Origin: Thermoanaerobacterium sp. RBIITD
GTDB taxonomy: Bacteria > Bacillota > Thermoanaerobacteria > Thermoanaerobacterales > Thermoanaerobacteraceae
Length of the DNA stretch: 64,000 bases
NCBI RefSeq assembly: GCF_900205865.1
Contig: NZ_LT906662.1
Coordinates: 1,687,411-1,751,410 of the forward strand
Reading direction: 5' to 3'
In this document: positions 9,595 to 19,270 of the stretch, in pieces
Numbering within the stretch: the stretch's first letter is position 1
How the letters are laid out: each line of letters starts with the position of its first letter
Translations under genes and position numbers: made by a program
The notes under the pieces: generated by a model
The model's database searches: none
Told to the model about the DNA's origin: nothing
The model's input: only the letters and a program-made list of their open reading frames with translations

Positions 9595-12072
9595 TTATAT
9601 AAACAGTGTTGTATCAGACTGTTCGGCTGCACCGATAAATGATGCTACACCACCAATTTCAACACCATCTATAAGTTCTTCTTTAGTTATTCCCATTATG
9701 TCTGATGACATATTGCATGCGACTATTCTTACGCCGTTTTTAAGTGCCTGTTGTATTAGATCTTCTAATGAAGCTACGTGTTTTTTGTTCATAATGTGCC
9801 TTATCAATTTAGGACCTATGCCAAACATATTCATCTTTGATAGTTTTAATCTACTAGATCCTCTTGGCATCATAATACCGAACATCTTGCTAATAAAATC
9901 CTTTGTTACGGATACTTTCTGCGGTTTTCTCAATATATTTAAACCCCAGAAAGTGAAGAATAGCGTGACTTTCCTACCCATAGCTGCAGCACCATTTGCT
10001 ATGATAAAAGCTGCAATAGCTTTATCAAGATCGCCGCTAAAAACAATAATTGCTTTATCATGATTGCTTGTTTCGGCTTTTACTTCTATGTGTGAATCAT
10101 GCTTCTTTATTCTTGCAACAATAGTTTTACCTTCATGATAAAGTTTAATAAGCTCGTTTCCAGTTCTCTGGCACCAAATTTTTATATCATTTTCGAAGCC
10201 CGGATCAGAAGCTTTGATTTCTAATATTTCTCCGTTTTTTAGATTTTTGATTGCATTAAATGTCTGCATTATTGGACCAGGACATTGCAGGCCGCATGCA
10301 TCAACTTCTAATGTAATATTGCTACTGTTAATTTCACCAATATCATTTAGTTTTTTTTTATCAGTAGTTATGCTCATACCGCATTCTGTTTGCTGATCAT
10401 CATACTTTATAGTTAATTCACTGGAATTAGTAGTAGCGGCCTTATATGTCTTATAGCCACCGCTGAGGTTTTTTACAAATTTAAAGCCATGCTGTGATAG
10501 TATTCTACAAGCTAAATAACCTCTTAAACCAACTTGACAATAAACTAATATCTCCTTATCCTTTGGAATTTCATCTAATCTGTCCCTCAATTCATCAACG
10601 GGAATGTTGACTGAGCCATCTATATTTCCAAGACTGTATTCCATATTCGTTCTAACATCAAGCAAGAAAGTCTTGGCTTTATCTATTTTGCTAACATCAT
10701 CCCAATGAAATACATTGACATCGCCTTTTAAAATATTTGAAGCTACAAAACCAGCCATATTTACAGGGTCTTTTGCAGATGAATATGGTGGTGCATATGA
10801 AAGCTCCAATTTTTCCAAATCATATACAGTCATTCCTGAACGTATTGCCGTCGCAATTACGTCTATTCTCTTGTCAACACCATCAAATCCGACTATCTGT
10901 GCGCCGAGGATTTTACCATCATCTTTAGAAAACAATAGCTTTATCGACATAGGTAATGCGTCAGGATAATAGCTTGCATGGGAATTTGGATGTATAATAG
11001 TTTTTTCGTAATTGATACCGAACTTTTTTAATAGTCTTTCATTATTACCTGTCGTTGCGACTGTCAGATCGAATATTTTAACGACAGATGTGCCTTGTGT
11101 GCCATTATAAGTTGATTTTCTTCCAGCTATATTATCCGCTGCTATTCGTCCTTGCTTATTTGCTGGACCTGCCAATGGTATTAAGGCATCATTGCCATTT
11201 ATATAGTCTTTGACCTCAACGGCATCGCCTACGGCATAAATATTTGGATCAGATGTTTGCATGTATTGATTTACTTTTATACCATGTGTATTACCTATGG
11301 TCAGACCTGCATCCAAAGCAAGCTTTATATCAGGTTTTACACCTATTCCTAAAACGACCATATCTGTATCAATAATTTTACCACTATTCAATAGAACTTG
11401 TGTATATTTTTCTTTATGAATGAGTTCCTTTACTCCATCTTTTAATATAAGATTTACGCCCTTGTCTCTTAAATGTTGATGAACAATAGCTGCCATTTCA
11501 TAATCCAATGGTGCTATAACATGGTCGGCAAGTTCTACAACTGTAACATCTAATCCGCGTTTGTGCAGATTTTCTGCTACCTCTAATCCTATAAAACCGC
11601 CGCCAACGACTACAGCCCTTTGAGGTTTATTATTATCAACATAGTCTTTAATCATATAAGTATCTGGAATATTTCTCAGTGTAAATACATTTTCTCCATC
11701 TATTCCAGGCATAGGTGGCTTTATAGGCTCTGCGCCAGGTGATAAGATCAATTTATCATATGATTCTTTATATGTTTTGTCATGTAATTTATCATATACA
11801 ATTACAGCTTTTTCGTTCGGCAGTATTTTTGTTACCTCACTATTAATTCTCACATCGATTTTAAATCTTTTTGACATGGCTTCAGGTGTCTCAACGATTA
11901 ATTTTTCACGATCTTTTATTACTTCTCCGATATAATATGGCAATCCGCAATTAGCGAAGGAAATATATTCGCCCTTTTCAAAGAGTATAATTTCAGCATT
12001 TTCGTCCAGTCTTCTTAATCTTGCTGCTGCAGAAGCGCCTCCGGCAACGCCTCCGACAATCAAAACCTTCAT
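9595..12072 (-). CDS. Four-domain CoA-disulfide reductase / rhodanese / TusA / DsrE fusion
   Basis: An 825-residue cytoplasmic flavoprotein. Residues 1-440 are an FAD/NAD(P)H disulfide oxidoreductase with GGVAGG near the start and the CoA-disulfide-reductase cysteine in SFANCGLPYY (Cys42). About 455-550 is a rhodanese domain with the active-site loop CQVGLRG. About 585-660 is a TusA-like domain with CGLQCPGP. The C-terminal 160 residues are DsrE/DsrF-like. The order suggests a persulfide relay on one chain: reduction of CoA or polysulfide disulfides, then sulfur passed between cysteines. The start is ATG with GGAGATGG upstream, and the ArsR gene lies just downstream. Confidence 0.93.
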   Translation of the reverse strand: MKVLIVGGVAGGASAAARLRRLDENAEIILFEKGEYISFANCGLPYYIGEVIKDREKLIVETPEAMSKRFKIDVRINSEVTKILPNEKAVIVYDKLHDKTYKESYDKLILSPGAEPIKPPMPGIDGENVFTLRNIPDTYMIKDYVDNNKPQRAVVVGGGFIGLEVAENLHKRGLDVTVVELADHVIAPLDYEMAAIVHQHLRDKGVNLILKDGVKELIHKEKYTQVLLNSGKIIDTDMVVLGIGVKPDIKLALDAGLTIGNTHGIKVNQYMQTSDPNIYAVGDAVEVKDYINGNDALIPLAGPANKQGRIAADNIAGRKSTYNGTQGTSVVKIFDLTVATTGNNERLLKKFGINYEKTIIHPNSHASYYPDALPMSIKLLFSKDDGKILGAQIVGFDGVDKRIDVIATAIRSGMTVYDLEKLELSYAPPYSSAKDPVNMAGFVASNILKGDVNVFHWDDVSKIDKAKTFLLDVRTNMEYSLGNIDGSVNIPVDELRDRLDEIPKDKEILVYCQVGLRGYLACRILSQHGFKFVKNLSGGYKTYKAATTNSSELTIKYDDQQTECGMSITTDKKKLNDIGEINSSNITLEVDACGLQCPGPIMQTFNAIKNLKNGEILEIKASDPGFENDIKIWCQRTGNELIKLYHEGKTIVARIKKHDSHIEVKAETSNHDKAIIVFSGDLDKAIAAFIIANGAAAMGRKVTLFFTFWGLNILRKPQKVSVTKDFISKMFGIMMPRGSSRLKLSKMNMFGIGPKLIRHIMNKKHVASLEDLIQQALKNGVRIVACNMSSDIMGITKEELIDGVEIGGVASFIGAAEQSDTTLFI

Positions 12073-12258
12073 AATTCCATCTCCTTTATTTATTTATTAT
12101 TATATTATAATATTACAATATATAAATTTATTTGTCAATAATTTAACTAAAATAAAACCTGCTTTTAGTGCCTTTATGATATACAATATATAGAAATACC
12201 TACAAACAATGGAGTAAAAAAGTGAGAAGATAATAGATGTCTTAAGGACTGGTGATAC

Positions 12259-12303
12259 ATAAAAATAAAAGGACAAGTATTTGCTTAATTGCAAACTTGT
12301 CCC
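12259..12303 (-). terminator. Terminator downstream of the DedA gene
   Basis: On the minus strand GGACAAGTTTGC pairs with a near-perfect complement (two-base bulge) and is followed by TTTTATTTTTAT. It lies directly after the DedA stop. Confidence 0.7.
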
Positions 12304-12307
12304 TTTA

Positions 12308-12937
12308 TCATTTTTTCTTAATAAATGTTATAACGGCAGGTATCAAGGATATCAATATGATTGCGATTGTTACAAATCCAAAGTGGGTTTTTACAACTTC
12401 AAGATTTCCAAAATAGTAACCACCAAATGTAAATAAGGCGACCCATGTTATACCACCTATTGCATTGTAAGTTAAGAAGTGAAGATAGTTCATCTCACCG
12501 ATACCAGCAACAAATGGTACAAATGTCCTAATTATAGGTATAAATCTTCCGAGGACAATCGTCATATTTCCATATTTTTCATAAAAGTTTCGAGCTTCTA
12601 TGAGATGCTCTTTTTTTATAAATTTTATATTCTCAGCTTCATATATCTTTGCACCGATAAATTTGCCTATATGATAATTTACTGTATCACCGAGGATGGC
12701 TGCAATAGATAATAAAATAAATAAAGTAAATACATTTAGAGAACCGATTGCTGCAAAGGCACCGGCAGCAAATATAAGGGAGTCACCAGGAAGAAATGGT
12801 GTTACAACAAGACCTGTTTCAAAAAAGATTATAAAAAATAATATCAGATATGTTGTTATACCATATGTTTGAATTATCGAACCTAAGTATTTATCAAGAT
12901 GAAGTATAATATCAATTCCTGTTTTTAATAGTTGCAT
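12308..12937 (-). CDS. DedA/SNARE-associated-family membrane protein
   Basis: A 209-residue polytopic membrane protein. The family signature [12 protein letters not shown] lies in the first half, and the conserved [19 protein letters not shown] segment follows. Members are implicated in undecaprenyl-phosphate or phospholipid flipping and membrane homeostasis; the substrate of this copy is unknown. It stands alone between the sulfur gene and mntR on the same strand and has its own terminator. Confidence 0.9.
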   Translation of the reverse strand: MQLLKTGIDIILHLDKYLGSIIQTYGITTYLILFFIIFFETGLVVTPFLPGDSLIFAAGAFAAIGSLNVFTLFILLSIAAILGDTVNYHIGKFIGAKIYEAENIKFIKKEHLIEARNFYEKYGNMTIVLGRFIPIIRTFVPFVAGIGEMNYLHFLTYNAIGGITWVALFTFGGYYFGNLEVVKTHFGFVTIAIILISLIPAVITFIKKK

Positions 12938-13046
12938 CTATTATAAATCCTCCTATAAAATTTATTTGACTGTTATATTATAACATAATATAAAATTTAT
13001 TTTTATTATTACATTGATATTTAATGAAATTTTAATAATCATGGTT

Positions 13047-13532
13047 TTATTCTTTGTTGGAGGATTTTTGCTTTGATTCCATATATGATTTTAATTTTAA
13101 TTTAATATCCGGATTATAGTTTAAAAATTCTATAAAACCATTAAAGCGATCTAAAGTATTAGCGCTTATAGTATGCTCTATCTTCTCTGTTTCTTCAAGG
13201 ATTTCTGATTCAGTAACATCAATTGCACGTAAAAAATCTGAGATTATATTATGCCTTTTAATAAGTCTCTCACCGAGAACTTTACCTGAATCCCCTAGCG
13301 TAATAACACCATATTTTTCATAATTTATTAAATTGAGTTCAGCTAATTTTTGAACCATTTTTGTTGCGGATGGAGGTTGTACATTTAATGCATCTGATAA
13401 TTCGTGCAATCTTACGAATCCTGTTTTTCTAGATAATCTATAAATCATTTCAAGATAATCTTCCATAGATGCTGTTAATGATTTATCTTCTTTTTTCATA
13501 TATTCACTAAATGTAAAAAAATCTTTATGCAA
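13047..13532 (-). CDS. mntR: DtxR/MntR-family metal-dependent repressor
   Basis: 161 residues with an N-terminal winged helix (LSDALNVQPPSATKMVQKLAELNLI) and a dimerisation region containing the histidine/glutamate ligands typical of MntR (KRHNII, EETEKIEHTIS). A TTG start at 13532 follows GAAGGTG. It is divergent from the NRAMP gene mntH, which supports a manganese-responsive repressor rather than an iron-responsive one, though the metal is an inference. The perfect inverted repeat at 13606-13623 is the likely operator. Confidence 0.92.
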   Translation of the reverse strand: MHKDFFTFSEYMKKEDKSLTASMEDYLEMIYRLSRKTGFVRLHELSDALNVQPPSATKMVQKLAELNLINYEKYGVITLGDSGKVLGERLIKRHNIISDFLRAIDVTESEILEETEKIEHTISANTLDRFNGFIEFLNYNPDIKLKLKSYMESKQKSSNKE

Positions 13533-13605
13533 ATTATCACCTTCTTTTAAACTCGAATCGTAACATAATAATTCCCTCTTACATATTCTATGATAGATGG
13601 TTGAA

Positions 13606-13623
13606 TTTTAGCATAAGCTAAAA
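13606..13623. promoter_or_regulatory. Candidate MntR operator (perfect inverted repeat)
   Basis: TTTTAGC-ATAA-GCTAAAA is an exact 7+7 inverted repeat in the divergent mntR/mntH spacer, 57 bases before mntH. Its size and symmetry fit a DtxR/MntR dimer site. A TTGAAT that could serve as the mntH -35 overlaps its left edge. Confidence 0.75.
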
Positions 13624-13679
13624 ATTTTATATGCTATTAAAACTTTTATTTAAATGAAAGATTTAAAGGAAGTGATTTT

Positions 13680-14969
13680 ATGAGGAGTGTAAATGAAATA
13701 GGCTTAACAAGTGTTAATTTAAAAGATGTAAAAACAAATAACTACGATATCTTAATGAGACTAAAAACATTATTAAGGTATTTAGGTCCTGCATTTATTG
13801 TAAGTGTAGCGTACATCGATCCAGGTAATTTTGCGACAAATATAAGTGGTGGTTCAACATTTAATTATAGTCTTATATGGGTAATTTTATGGAGCAACTT
13901 GATGGCGATTTTCTTACAGTATTTATCAGCAAAATTAGGAATAGCGACTGAAAAAAATTTATCAGAAATGTGTGGGGAAGTTTTCTCTAAAAAAACAAAC
14001 ATACTCTTTTGGTGTGTTGCTGAGCTTGCCGCAATTGCAACGACAATGGCAGAATTCTTAGGGGGAGCTCTTGGGATTTATCTTTTATTTAAAATACCGC
14101 TTTCTATTGCTGGAACAATAACAGGTATAATAACATTTGCTATAACATATTTACAGAAATGTGGGCAGCGTATCGTAGAAGTTGTGATAACATTTTTAAT
14201 TGGTGTAATATGTATAGCATATGCGATTGAGATATTTTTGGCAAAACCGGATTGGATACAAGTAGGGATCCATACATTTGTACCGACATTGACAAATGGA
14301 GAGGCTTTACTTATTGCTGCAGGAATGCTCGGTGCAACTGTCATGCCCCATGTAATATATCTACATTCACAATTAGTTCAGAAAAGAAATCATGACCTTA
14401 ATATAGATCAAAAAAAGCGCCATTTAAAAATGGAGAAGATTGACATATTAATCGCCATGAATATAGCTTTCATAGTAAATGTGGCAATGGTTATTGTTTC
14501 AGCTGCGGTATTTTTCAAAGAAGGCCTTATTGTAAATACTATCGAAGAAGCGCATCGGTCACTCGAACCATTGCTAGGTACACTATCAAGTGTAGCATTT
14601 GCTATTGCACTATTGGCATCTGGATTTTCCTCATCAGCGGTTGGTGCTATGGCAGGTGAAACCGTCATGGATGGTTTTATAAACATAAAATTTCCACCAA
14701 ACATAAAGAGGCTTGTTACAATAATACCTGCGATGCTAGTCATATGTTCGGGTATTAATCCCATGAAGGCACTTGTAATAAGCCAGGTATCTTTAAGCTT
14801 TGCACTTCCATTTGCAATTATACCGATGATTATAATAACAGGTAGAAGAGAGCATATGGGTGATTTTGTTAATAAATTCATAACGAATATTATAGGTTGG
14901 TTTATATCATCATTGATAATTACTTTAAATGTCGTACTTATATACATGACGATTACGGGCCGTGTATAA
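13680..14969 (+). CDS. mntH: NRAMP-family divalent metal transporter (manganese uptake)
   Basis: A 429-residue integral membrane protein with about 11 hydrophobic segments. The TM1 metal-site motif appears as DPGNFAT, matching the DPGN of NRAMP proteins, and the TM6 counterpart as GATVMPH. It imports Mn2+ (possibly Fe2+) with protons. The start is ATG at 13680 after GGAAGTG. Regulation by the divergent MntR through the inverted repeat upstream is inferred. Confidence 0.95.
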   Translation: MRSVNEIGLTSVNLKDVKTNNYDILMRLKTLLRYLGPAFIVSVAYIDPGNFATNISGGSTFNYSLIWVILWSNLMAIFLQYLSAKLGIATEKNLSEMCGEVFSKKTNILFWCVAELAAIATTMAEFLGGALGIYLLFKIPLSIAGTITGIITFAITYLQKCGQRIVEVVITFLIGVICIAYAIEIFLAKPDWIQVGIHTFVPTLTNGEALLIAAGMLGATVMPHVIYLHSQLVQKRNHDLNIDQKKRHLKMEKIDILIAMNIAFIVNVAMVIVSAAVFFKEGLIVNTIEEAHRSLEPLLGTLSSVAFAIALLASGFSSSAVGAMAGETVMDGFINIKFPPNIKRLVTIIPAMLVICSGINPMKALVISQVSLSFALPFAIIPMIIITGRREHMGDFVNKFITNIIGWFISSLIITLNVVLIYMTITGRV

Positions 14970-15004
14970 TAAAAGAAGGATATTTAAAATTTATATAAAA
15001 ATAT

Positions 15005-15043
15005 ACGCATTTTATAAGTAAGTTTTGCTTTCTTTAAAATGCG
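15005..15043 (+). repeat. Hairpin downstream of mntH
   Basis: CGCATTTT and AAAATGCG are exact complements about 23 bases apart just after mntH. No strong T-run follows. It may be a weak terminator or a 3' stability element for mntH. Confidence 0.4.
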
Positions 15044-15094
15044 GAATAAAAGTCTCATTGATGTATTTTACCAAAGGAATTACGATTTATAGAA

Positions 15095-15135
15095 ACAAAT
15101 CATCCTGGATAAAATCCAGGATAATTTGTTGAGGT
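15095..15135. terminator. Bidirectional terminator between mntH and dfx
   Basis: A 16-bp stem (one mismatch) is formed by ACAAATCATCCTGGAT and ATCCAGGATAATTTGT with an AAA loop. T-rich sequence follows on both strands. It separates the convergent mntH and desulfoferrodoxin genes. Confidence 0.75.
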
Positions 15136-15173
15136 TTTTATATTATGAAAGGGGAGGGGTTAATGGATATTTG

Positions 15174-15554
15174 TTAAACTTCTGCTGCCCATAAGCCATG
15201 CAAGTTACAATATGCCCATGCTTGAATCTTTGAAGCATCGGTCTTAAATGTAGCTTCTGGCTTCTCACCAGGTTTTAGCATCTTTCTCATGTATATTCCA
15301 TCTGCGAGAATTGAAATCCATTCTATGTAGTGTTTTTCTTCCATTGGGTGTTCTACACTACCAACTTTTACTGTTACAGTGTCACTATTTTTCAATATTA
15401 CAGGTACATGCTTTTCCTTACTTGCATCAACCGTATTAGCAGCTTGTTTCTCCATTGCCTTTTCACAACATGTCAATGTGCCACCACCAGCATTTAAGAC
15501 TTCTACAGTATTTCCACATTCTTTACATTTATAAACTCCAAACAAATCTGTCAT
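15174..15554 (-). CDS. dfx: Desulfoferrodoxin (superoxide reductase)
   Basis: 126 residues. The N-terminal desulforedoxin domain has CKECG and TCCEK, the four-cysteine rubredoxin-like iron site. The C-terminal superoxide reductase domain has EHPMEEKHYIEWI and CNLHG, which supply the histidines and cysteine of the catalytic Fe centre. It reduces superoxide to peroxide without producing oxygen, as expected in an anaerobe. It is monocistronic with a good ribosome site (AAGGAGGAAAA). Confidence 0.96.
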   Translation of the reverse strand: MTDLFGVYKCKECGNTVEVLNAGGGTLTCCEKAMEKQAANTVDASKEKHVPVILKNSDTVTVKVGSVEHPMEEKHYIEWISILADGIYMRKMLKPGEKPEATFKTDASKIQAWAYCNLHGLWAAEV

Positions 15555-15739
15555 AACATTTTCCTCCTTAATATAATATTCGTTTTATAAGATAATACAT
15601 ATCAATTAATAAGCATTATCCTTACATTAATATAATACAACAGTTGAAATTGAAAATCAAGTATTAATTAAAATTCTCAACAATATATTATAAACTTTTT
15701 TATTAATAATATGTTAATATATTTGTAAGGGGTGGTAAA

Positions 15740-16447
15740 ATGTACAGTATACTTATTGTTGAAGATGAAATTAATATTTCAAAACTAATAAAAATTAACC
15801 TTGAAAAATATTATGATATCGAAGTTGCTTATGACGGCGAAACCGCAATTGAAATGGTAAGTGAAAGAAGACCATCGCTTATGATTCTTGATATTATGCT
15901 TCCTAAAATGAATGGATACGATGTTTTAAGAACGATAAGAAATTTAAATATAGATGTACCTGTTATCATGCTTACTGCTAAAAGTCAGGATGTAGACAAA
16001 ATATTAGGACTTGAACTTGGTGCAGATGACTATATAACGAAGCCATTTAATCCAAGGGAACTTACAGCAAGAGTCAAGGCATTAATTAGAAGGATTTATG
16101 AATTTAATGGTAATAAATCTATCCAGTCTAATGGAATCTTAAGCTATGGTGATATTAAAATGGACCTTGATAATAATACCGTTACGATAAATGGCAAAGA
16201 CATAAACCTAACAAAAAGGGAATTTGAACTATTAAAAGTTCTAATGCTTAATAAAGATAGAGTTGTGACACGAGAAGAACTGATTGACTCTGTCTGGGGC
16301 GATAAATACGATGGCGATACAAAAACGCTTGATGTTCATATAAAAAGGCTGCGGGAAAAGATAGAAATAAATACAAAAAGCCCTAACTATGTAAAGACAC
16401 AGTGGGGTATTGGTTATTATATTGGGGGAAGTAGAAGTGAGCATTAA
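15740..16447 (+). CDS. OmpR/PhoB-family response regulator
   Basis: 235 residues: a receiver domain with the acidic pocket in ILIVEDE, the phosphoacceptor aspartate in LMILDIMLPKMNG and the lysine in DDYITKPF, then a winged-helix DNA-binding domain ending YVKTQWGIGYYIG. The ATG at 15740 follows GGGGTGG. The gene overlaps the downstream histidine kinase by 11 bases. Targets and stimulus cannot be told from the sequence. Confidence 0.95.
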   Translation: MYSILIVEDEINISKLIKINLEKYYDIEVAYDGETAIEMVSERRPSLMILDIMLPKMNGYDVLRTIRNLNIDVPVIMLTAKSQDVDKILGLELGADDYITKPFNPRELTARVKALIRRIYEFNGNKSIQSNGILSYGDIKMDLDNNTVTINGKDINLTKREFELLKVLMLNKDRVVTREELIDSVWGDKYDGDTKTLDVHIKRLREKIEINTKSPNYVKTQWGIGYYIGGSRSEH

Positions 16448-17810
16448 AAGCAAAATTATAGCTTCATATATTCTACTTATAACTATAATAATATCTTTTT
16501 TTGGTGCTATTATACTTATAAGCCTTGAAAAATACTACATAACAAACATGACATATATTCTTGAATCACAAGGTGCGACATTTTCACATGTTTTTGACAG
16601 TTACATTGATGCAGATATATATACCATAGGTCAGGATGTTGCTAAAAAGCTTTCTAAGGATATAAATGCAAAAGTACAGGTTTTAAATATCGAAGGCTTA
16701 TTATTGGGTGATTCTAGTGTAAATGCAAAGCCATATCCATTAAAAATAAATACGCCAGATGTAAGTGCGGCGATAAAGGGAAATACTGGTACATATATTG
16801 ACTCAGAATATGGTGAGAAAATACTTAATGTATCTGTCCCTATTAAAAATAGCCTGAATTACGTCGCTGTCTTAAGGCTATCTACATCATTAAATAATGT
16901 GTCAGATTTAGTAAGAAAAGTATCATATATCATTGTAGGTGTCCTTTTGGCATCAATATTACTTTCATACCTTATAGGAATTGTTTTCGCTGCGAGGATA
17001 ACAAAACCATTAAATATGGTAAAGGATGCAACAATCAAGATGGCAAAGGGAAATTTCAATGTAAGGGCAAAGAAAATAACTAACGATGAAATAGGTATGC
17101 TAGCGGATTCTTTTAATAAAATGGCGGAAGAGCTAAGTCAACTTGATAACATAAAAAATGAATTTATAAGCAATATATCACATGAACTTAGGACACCACT
17201 TACGTCTATTAAAGGCTTTGCTGTAACGGCACTCGATGATATTGATAAAGATAATGGTCTTTTTGAATATTTGAGTATTATAAACAGTGAAGCGGATAGG
17301 CTGACATCTCTTGTAGAAGAACTTTTAGATTTTTCAAGAATTCAGTCAAATAGATTGAAGATGTCATATCAAAAATTCGATATAGTAAACTTAATCAAAG
17401 AAACTATATCTATGCTTAAACCTGCAATAAATAGAGCTGGTATCAATATAAAATATTCCGGACCTGAAAATTATATTATAAATGGTGACAAAGATAGAAT
17501 AAAGCAAGTCCTTGTTAACCTTATTGACAATTCTGCAAAAGCGAGCCAATGTGGAAACAACATAAACATTGTGCTAAATATAAGTGATAAAGTTATGATA
17601 AAGGTTATAGATGAAGGGAGCGGAATACCTTGCGATGAGCTTTCAAAAATATTTGAGAAATTTTATCGTTCTAAAAATAGCCGTTATAGTGGGACAGGTC
17701 TCGGACTTTCTATAGTAAAAGGAATTATTGAAGCACATAAGGGAGAAATTAATGTTGAAAGTGAAGTCGGAAAGGGTACGACGTTCACCATTACTTTACC
17801 TAAAAATTAA
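16437..17810 (+). CDS. Membrane sensor histidine kinase
   Basis: 457 residues from a GTG start at 16437 (GGGGGAA upstream). It has TM1 near residues 8-30, an extracytoplasmic sensor of about 120 residues, TM2, a HAMP domain, a HisKA box with SHELRTPLTSIKG, and an ATPase domain with NLIDNSAKAS, DEGSGIP and GTGLGLSIV. It is the cognate kinase of the overlapping response regulator. The ligand is unknown. Confidence 0.94.
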   Translation: MSIKSKIIASYILLITIIISFFGAIILISLEKYYITNMTYILESQGATFSHVFDSYIDADIYTIGQDVAKKLSKDINAKVQVLNIEGLLLGDSSVNAKPYPLKINTPDVSAAIKGNTGTYIDSEYGEKILNVSVPIKNSLNYVAVLRLSTSLNNVSDLVRKVSYIIVGVLLASILLSYLIGIVFAARITKPLNMVKDATIKMAKGNFNVRAKKITNDEIGMLADSFNKMAEELSQLDNIKNEFISNISHELRTPLTSIKGFAVTALDDIDKDNGLFEYLSIINSEADRLTSLVEELLDFSRIQSNRLKMSYQKFDIVNLIKETISMLKPAINRAGINIKYSGPENYIINGDKDRIKQVLVNLIDNSAKASQCGNNINIVLNISDKVMIKVIDEGSGIPCDELSKIFEKFYRSKNSRYSGTGLGLSIVKGIIEAHKGEINVESEVGKGTTFTITLPKN

Positions 17811-17848
17811 ATACAAATATCGATTTACCATATGTTAGGAGGGAAAAG

Positions 17849-19270
17849 ATGAAATATAGAGTAGAACATGACCTTTTAGGAGATATGGATGTACCTTGTG
17901 ATGCATATTACGGTATTCATAGTTTAAGAGCATATGAAAATTTTCATATAACAGGCCGTCCAATACATAAAGAGCTTATTATATCACTTGCTATGGTAAA
18001 GAAAGCGGCTGCCATTGCAAATTCCAATATTAAAAAACTTGATAAAAAGATTGCTGGTGCTATAATAAATGCATGTGATGAAATTATAGAGGGGAAATTC
18101 CATGACCAATTTATTGTCGATGCACTTCAAGGCGGTGCAGGTACATCATCAAATATGAATGCAAATGAGGTTATAGCAAATAGAGCTATAGAGATTCTTG
18201 GCGGTAAGAAAGGTAATTATAAAGTAGTTAATCCACTTGAACATGTTAATTTAAGCCAATCTACAAATGATGTCTTTCCAACTGCTGTAAGGATAGCGGC
18301 TATTAGACTTTTGAAACCGTTAAGTGAAAATTTTGCGAGACTTCAAACAGCATTGCAAGAAAAAGAAGACGAATTTAGCGATGTTATAAAAGTTGGGAGG
18401 ACAGAGCTTCAGGATGCTGTACCTATAATGTTAGGTCAGGAATTCGGGGCGTATGCACAGGCAATTGCGAGAGACAGATGGAGGATATATAAAGTCGAGG
18501 AAAGGTTAAGACAAGTAAATATCGGTGGCACTGCTGTAGGTACTGGATTAAATGCTGATTTAAGGTATATTTACTCTGTTATAGAGGTATTAAGAGATAT
18601 AACAGGATTGGGCCTTGCGAGAGCGGAATACATGATGGATCCCACTCAGAATAACGATGTTTTTGTTGAAGTATCAGGCCTTTTAAAGGCCGCTGCAGTA
18701 AATCTTATAAAAATATCAAATGATATAAGGCTAATGTCATCTGGCCCGAGATGTGGATTTATGGAAATAGCGATACCTGAGATACAGGCAGGCTCATCGA
18801 TTATGCCTGGTAAGGTTAATCCTGTCGTGCCAGAGGCTGTAAAACAGGCTGCTTTTCAAGTTATATCCTGTGATAATGCTATAACACTTGGGGCTCAATC
18901 TGGAGAATTTGAGCTAAATTTTACGCTACCGTTGATTGCGTATAATCTTTTTACTGAAATAGATTTATTAAATAATGCGATAAGTCTATTTATAGATAAG
19001 TGTATCAAAGGAATAAAAGCTAATCGTGATCATCTAAAAGAAATGGCAGAAAACAGTCTTTCATATGCAACAGCTTTAAGCCCTTATATCGGTTACGAAA
19101 ATGCATCTATTATAGCGAAAAAGGCAAAAAATGAGGGTAAAACTGTTAGGGAAGCTGCGATAGAATCAGGCTTTTTAACGAGTGAAGAACTTAATATAAT
19201 ATTTAATGAATATGAGATGACAAAGCCGGGAATACCGGGGTTTAAAAAATTGAAAGGAGAAAACAGATGA
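17849..19270 (+). CDS. aspA: Aspartate ammonia-lyase
   Basis: A 473-residue fumarase/aspartase superfamily enzyme, full length, with the signature GSSIMPGKVNPVVPE. It reversibly deaminates aspartate to fumarate. A good ribosome site (AGGAGGG) precedes the ATG. Its stop overlaps the ATG of hydF (ATGA), so the two are translationally coupled. Aspartase is favoured over fumarase because the HydF-linked homologues and the sequence pattern are of the AspA type. Confidence 0.93.
   Translation: MKYRVEHDLLGDMDVPCDAYYGIHSLRAYENFHITGRPIHKELIISLAMVKKAAAIANSNIKKLDKKIAGAIINACDEIIEGKFHDQFIVDALQGGAGTSSNMNANEVIANRAIEILGGKKGNYKVVNPLEHVNLSQSTNDVFPTAVRIAAIRLLKPLSENFARLQTALQEKEDEFSDVIKVGRTELQDAVPIMLGQEFGAYAQAIARDRWRIYKVEERLRQVNIGGTAVGTGLNADLRYIYSVIEVLRDITGLGLARAEYMMDPTQNNDVFVEVSGLLKAAAVNLIKISNDIRLMSSGPRCGFMEIAIPEIQAGSSIMPGKVNPVVPEAVKQAAFQVISCDNAITLGAQSGEFELNFTLPLIAYNLFTEIDLLNNAISLFIDKCIKGIKANRDHLKEMAENSLSYATALSPYIGYENASIIAKKAKNEGKTVREAAIESGFLTSEELNIIFNEYEMTKPGIPGFKKLKGENR

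Noticed and set aside
12100-12294. 64-codon minus-strand ORF
   Set aside because: AT-rich spacer without ribosome site, interrupted by the DedA terminator hairpin.
14408-14947. 179-codon minus-strand ORF
   Set aside because: Shadow of mntH; hydrophobic composition follows from the antisense of membrane helices.
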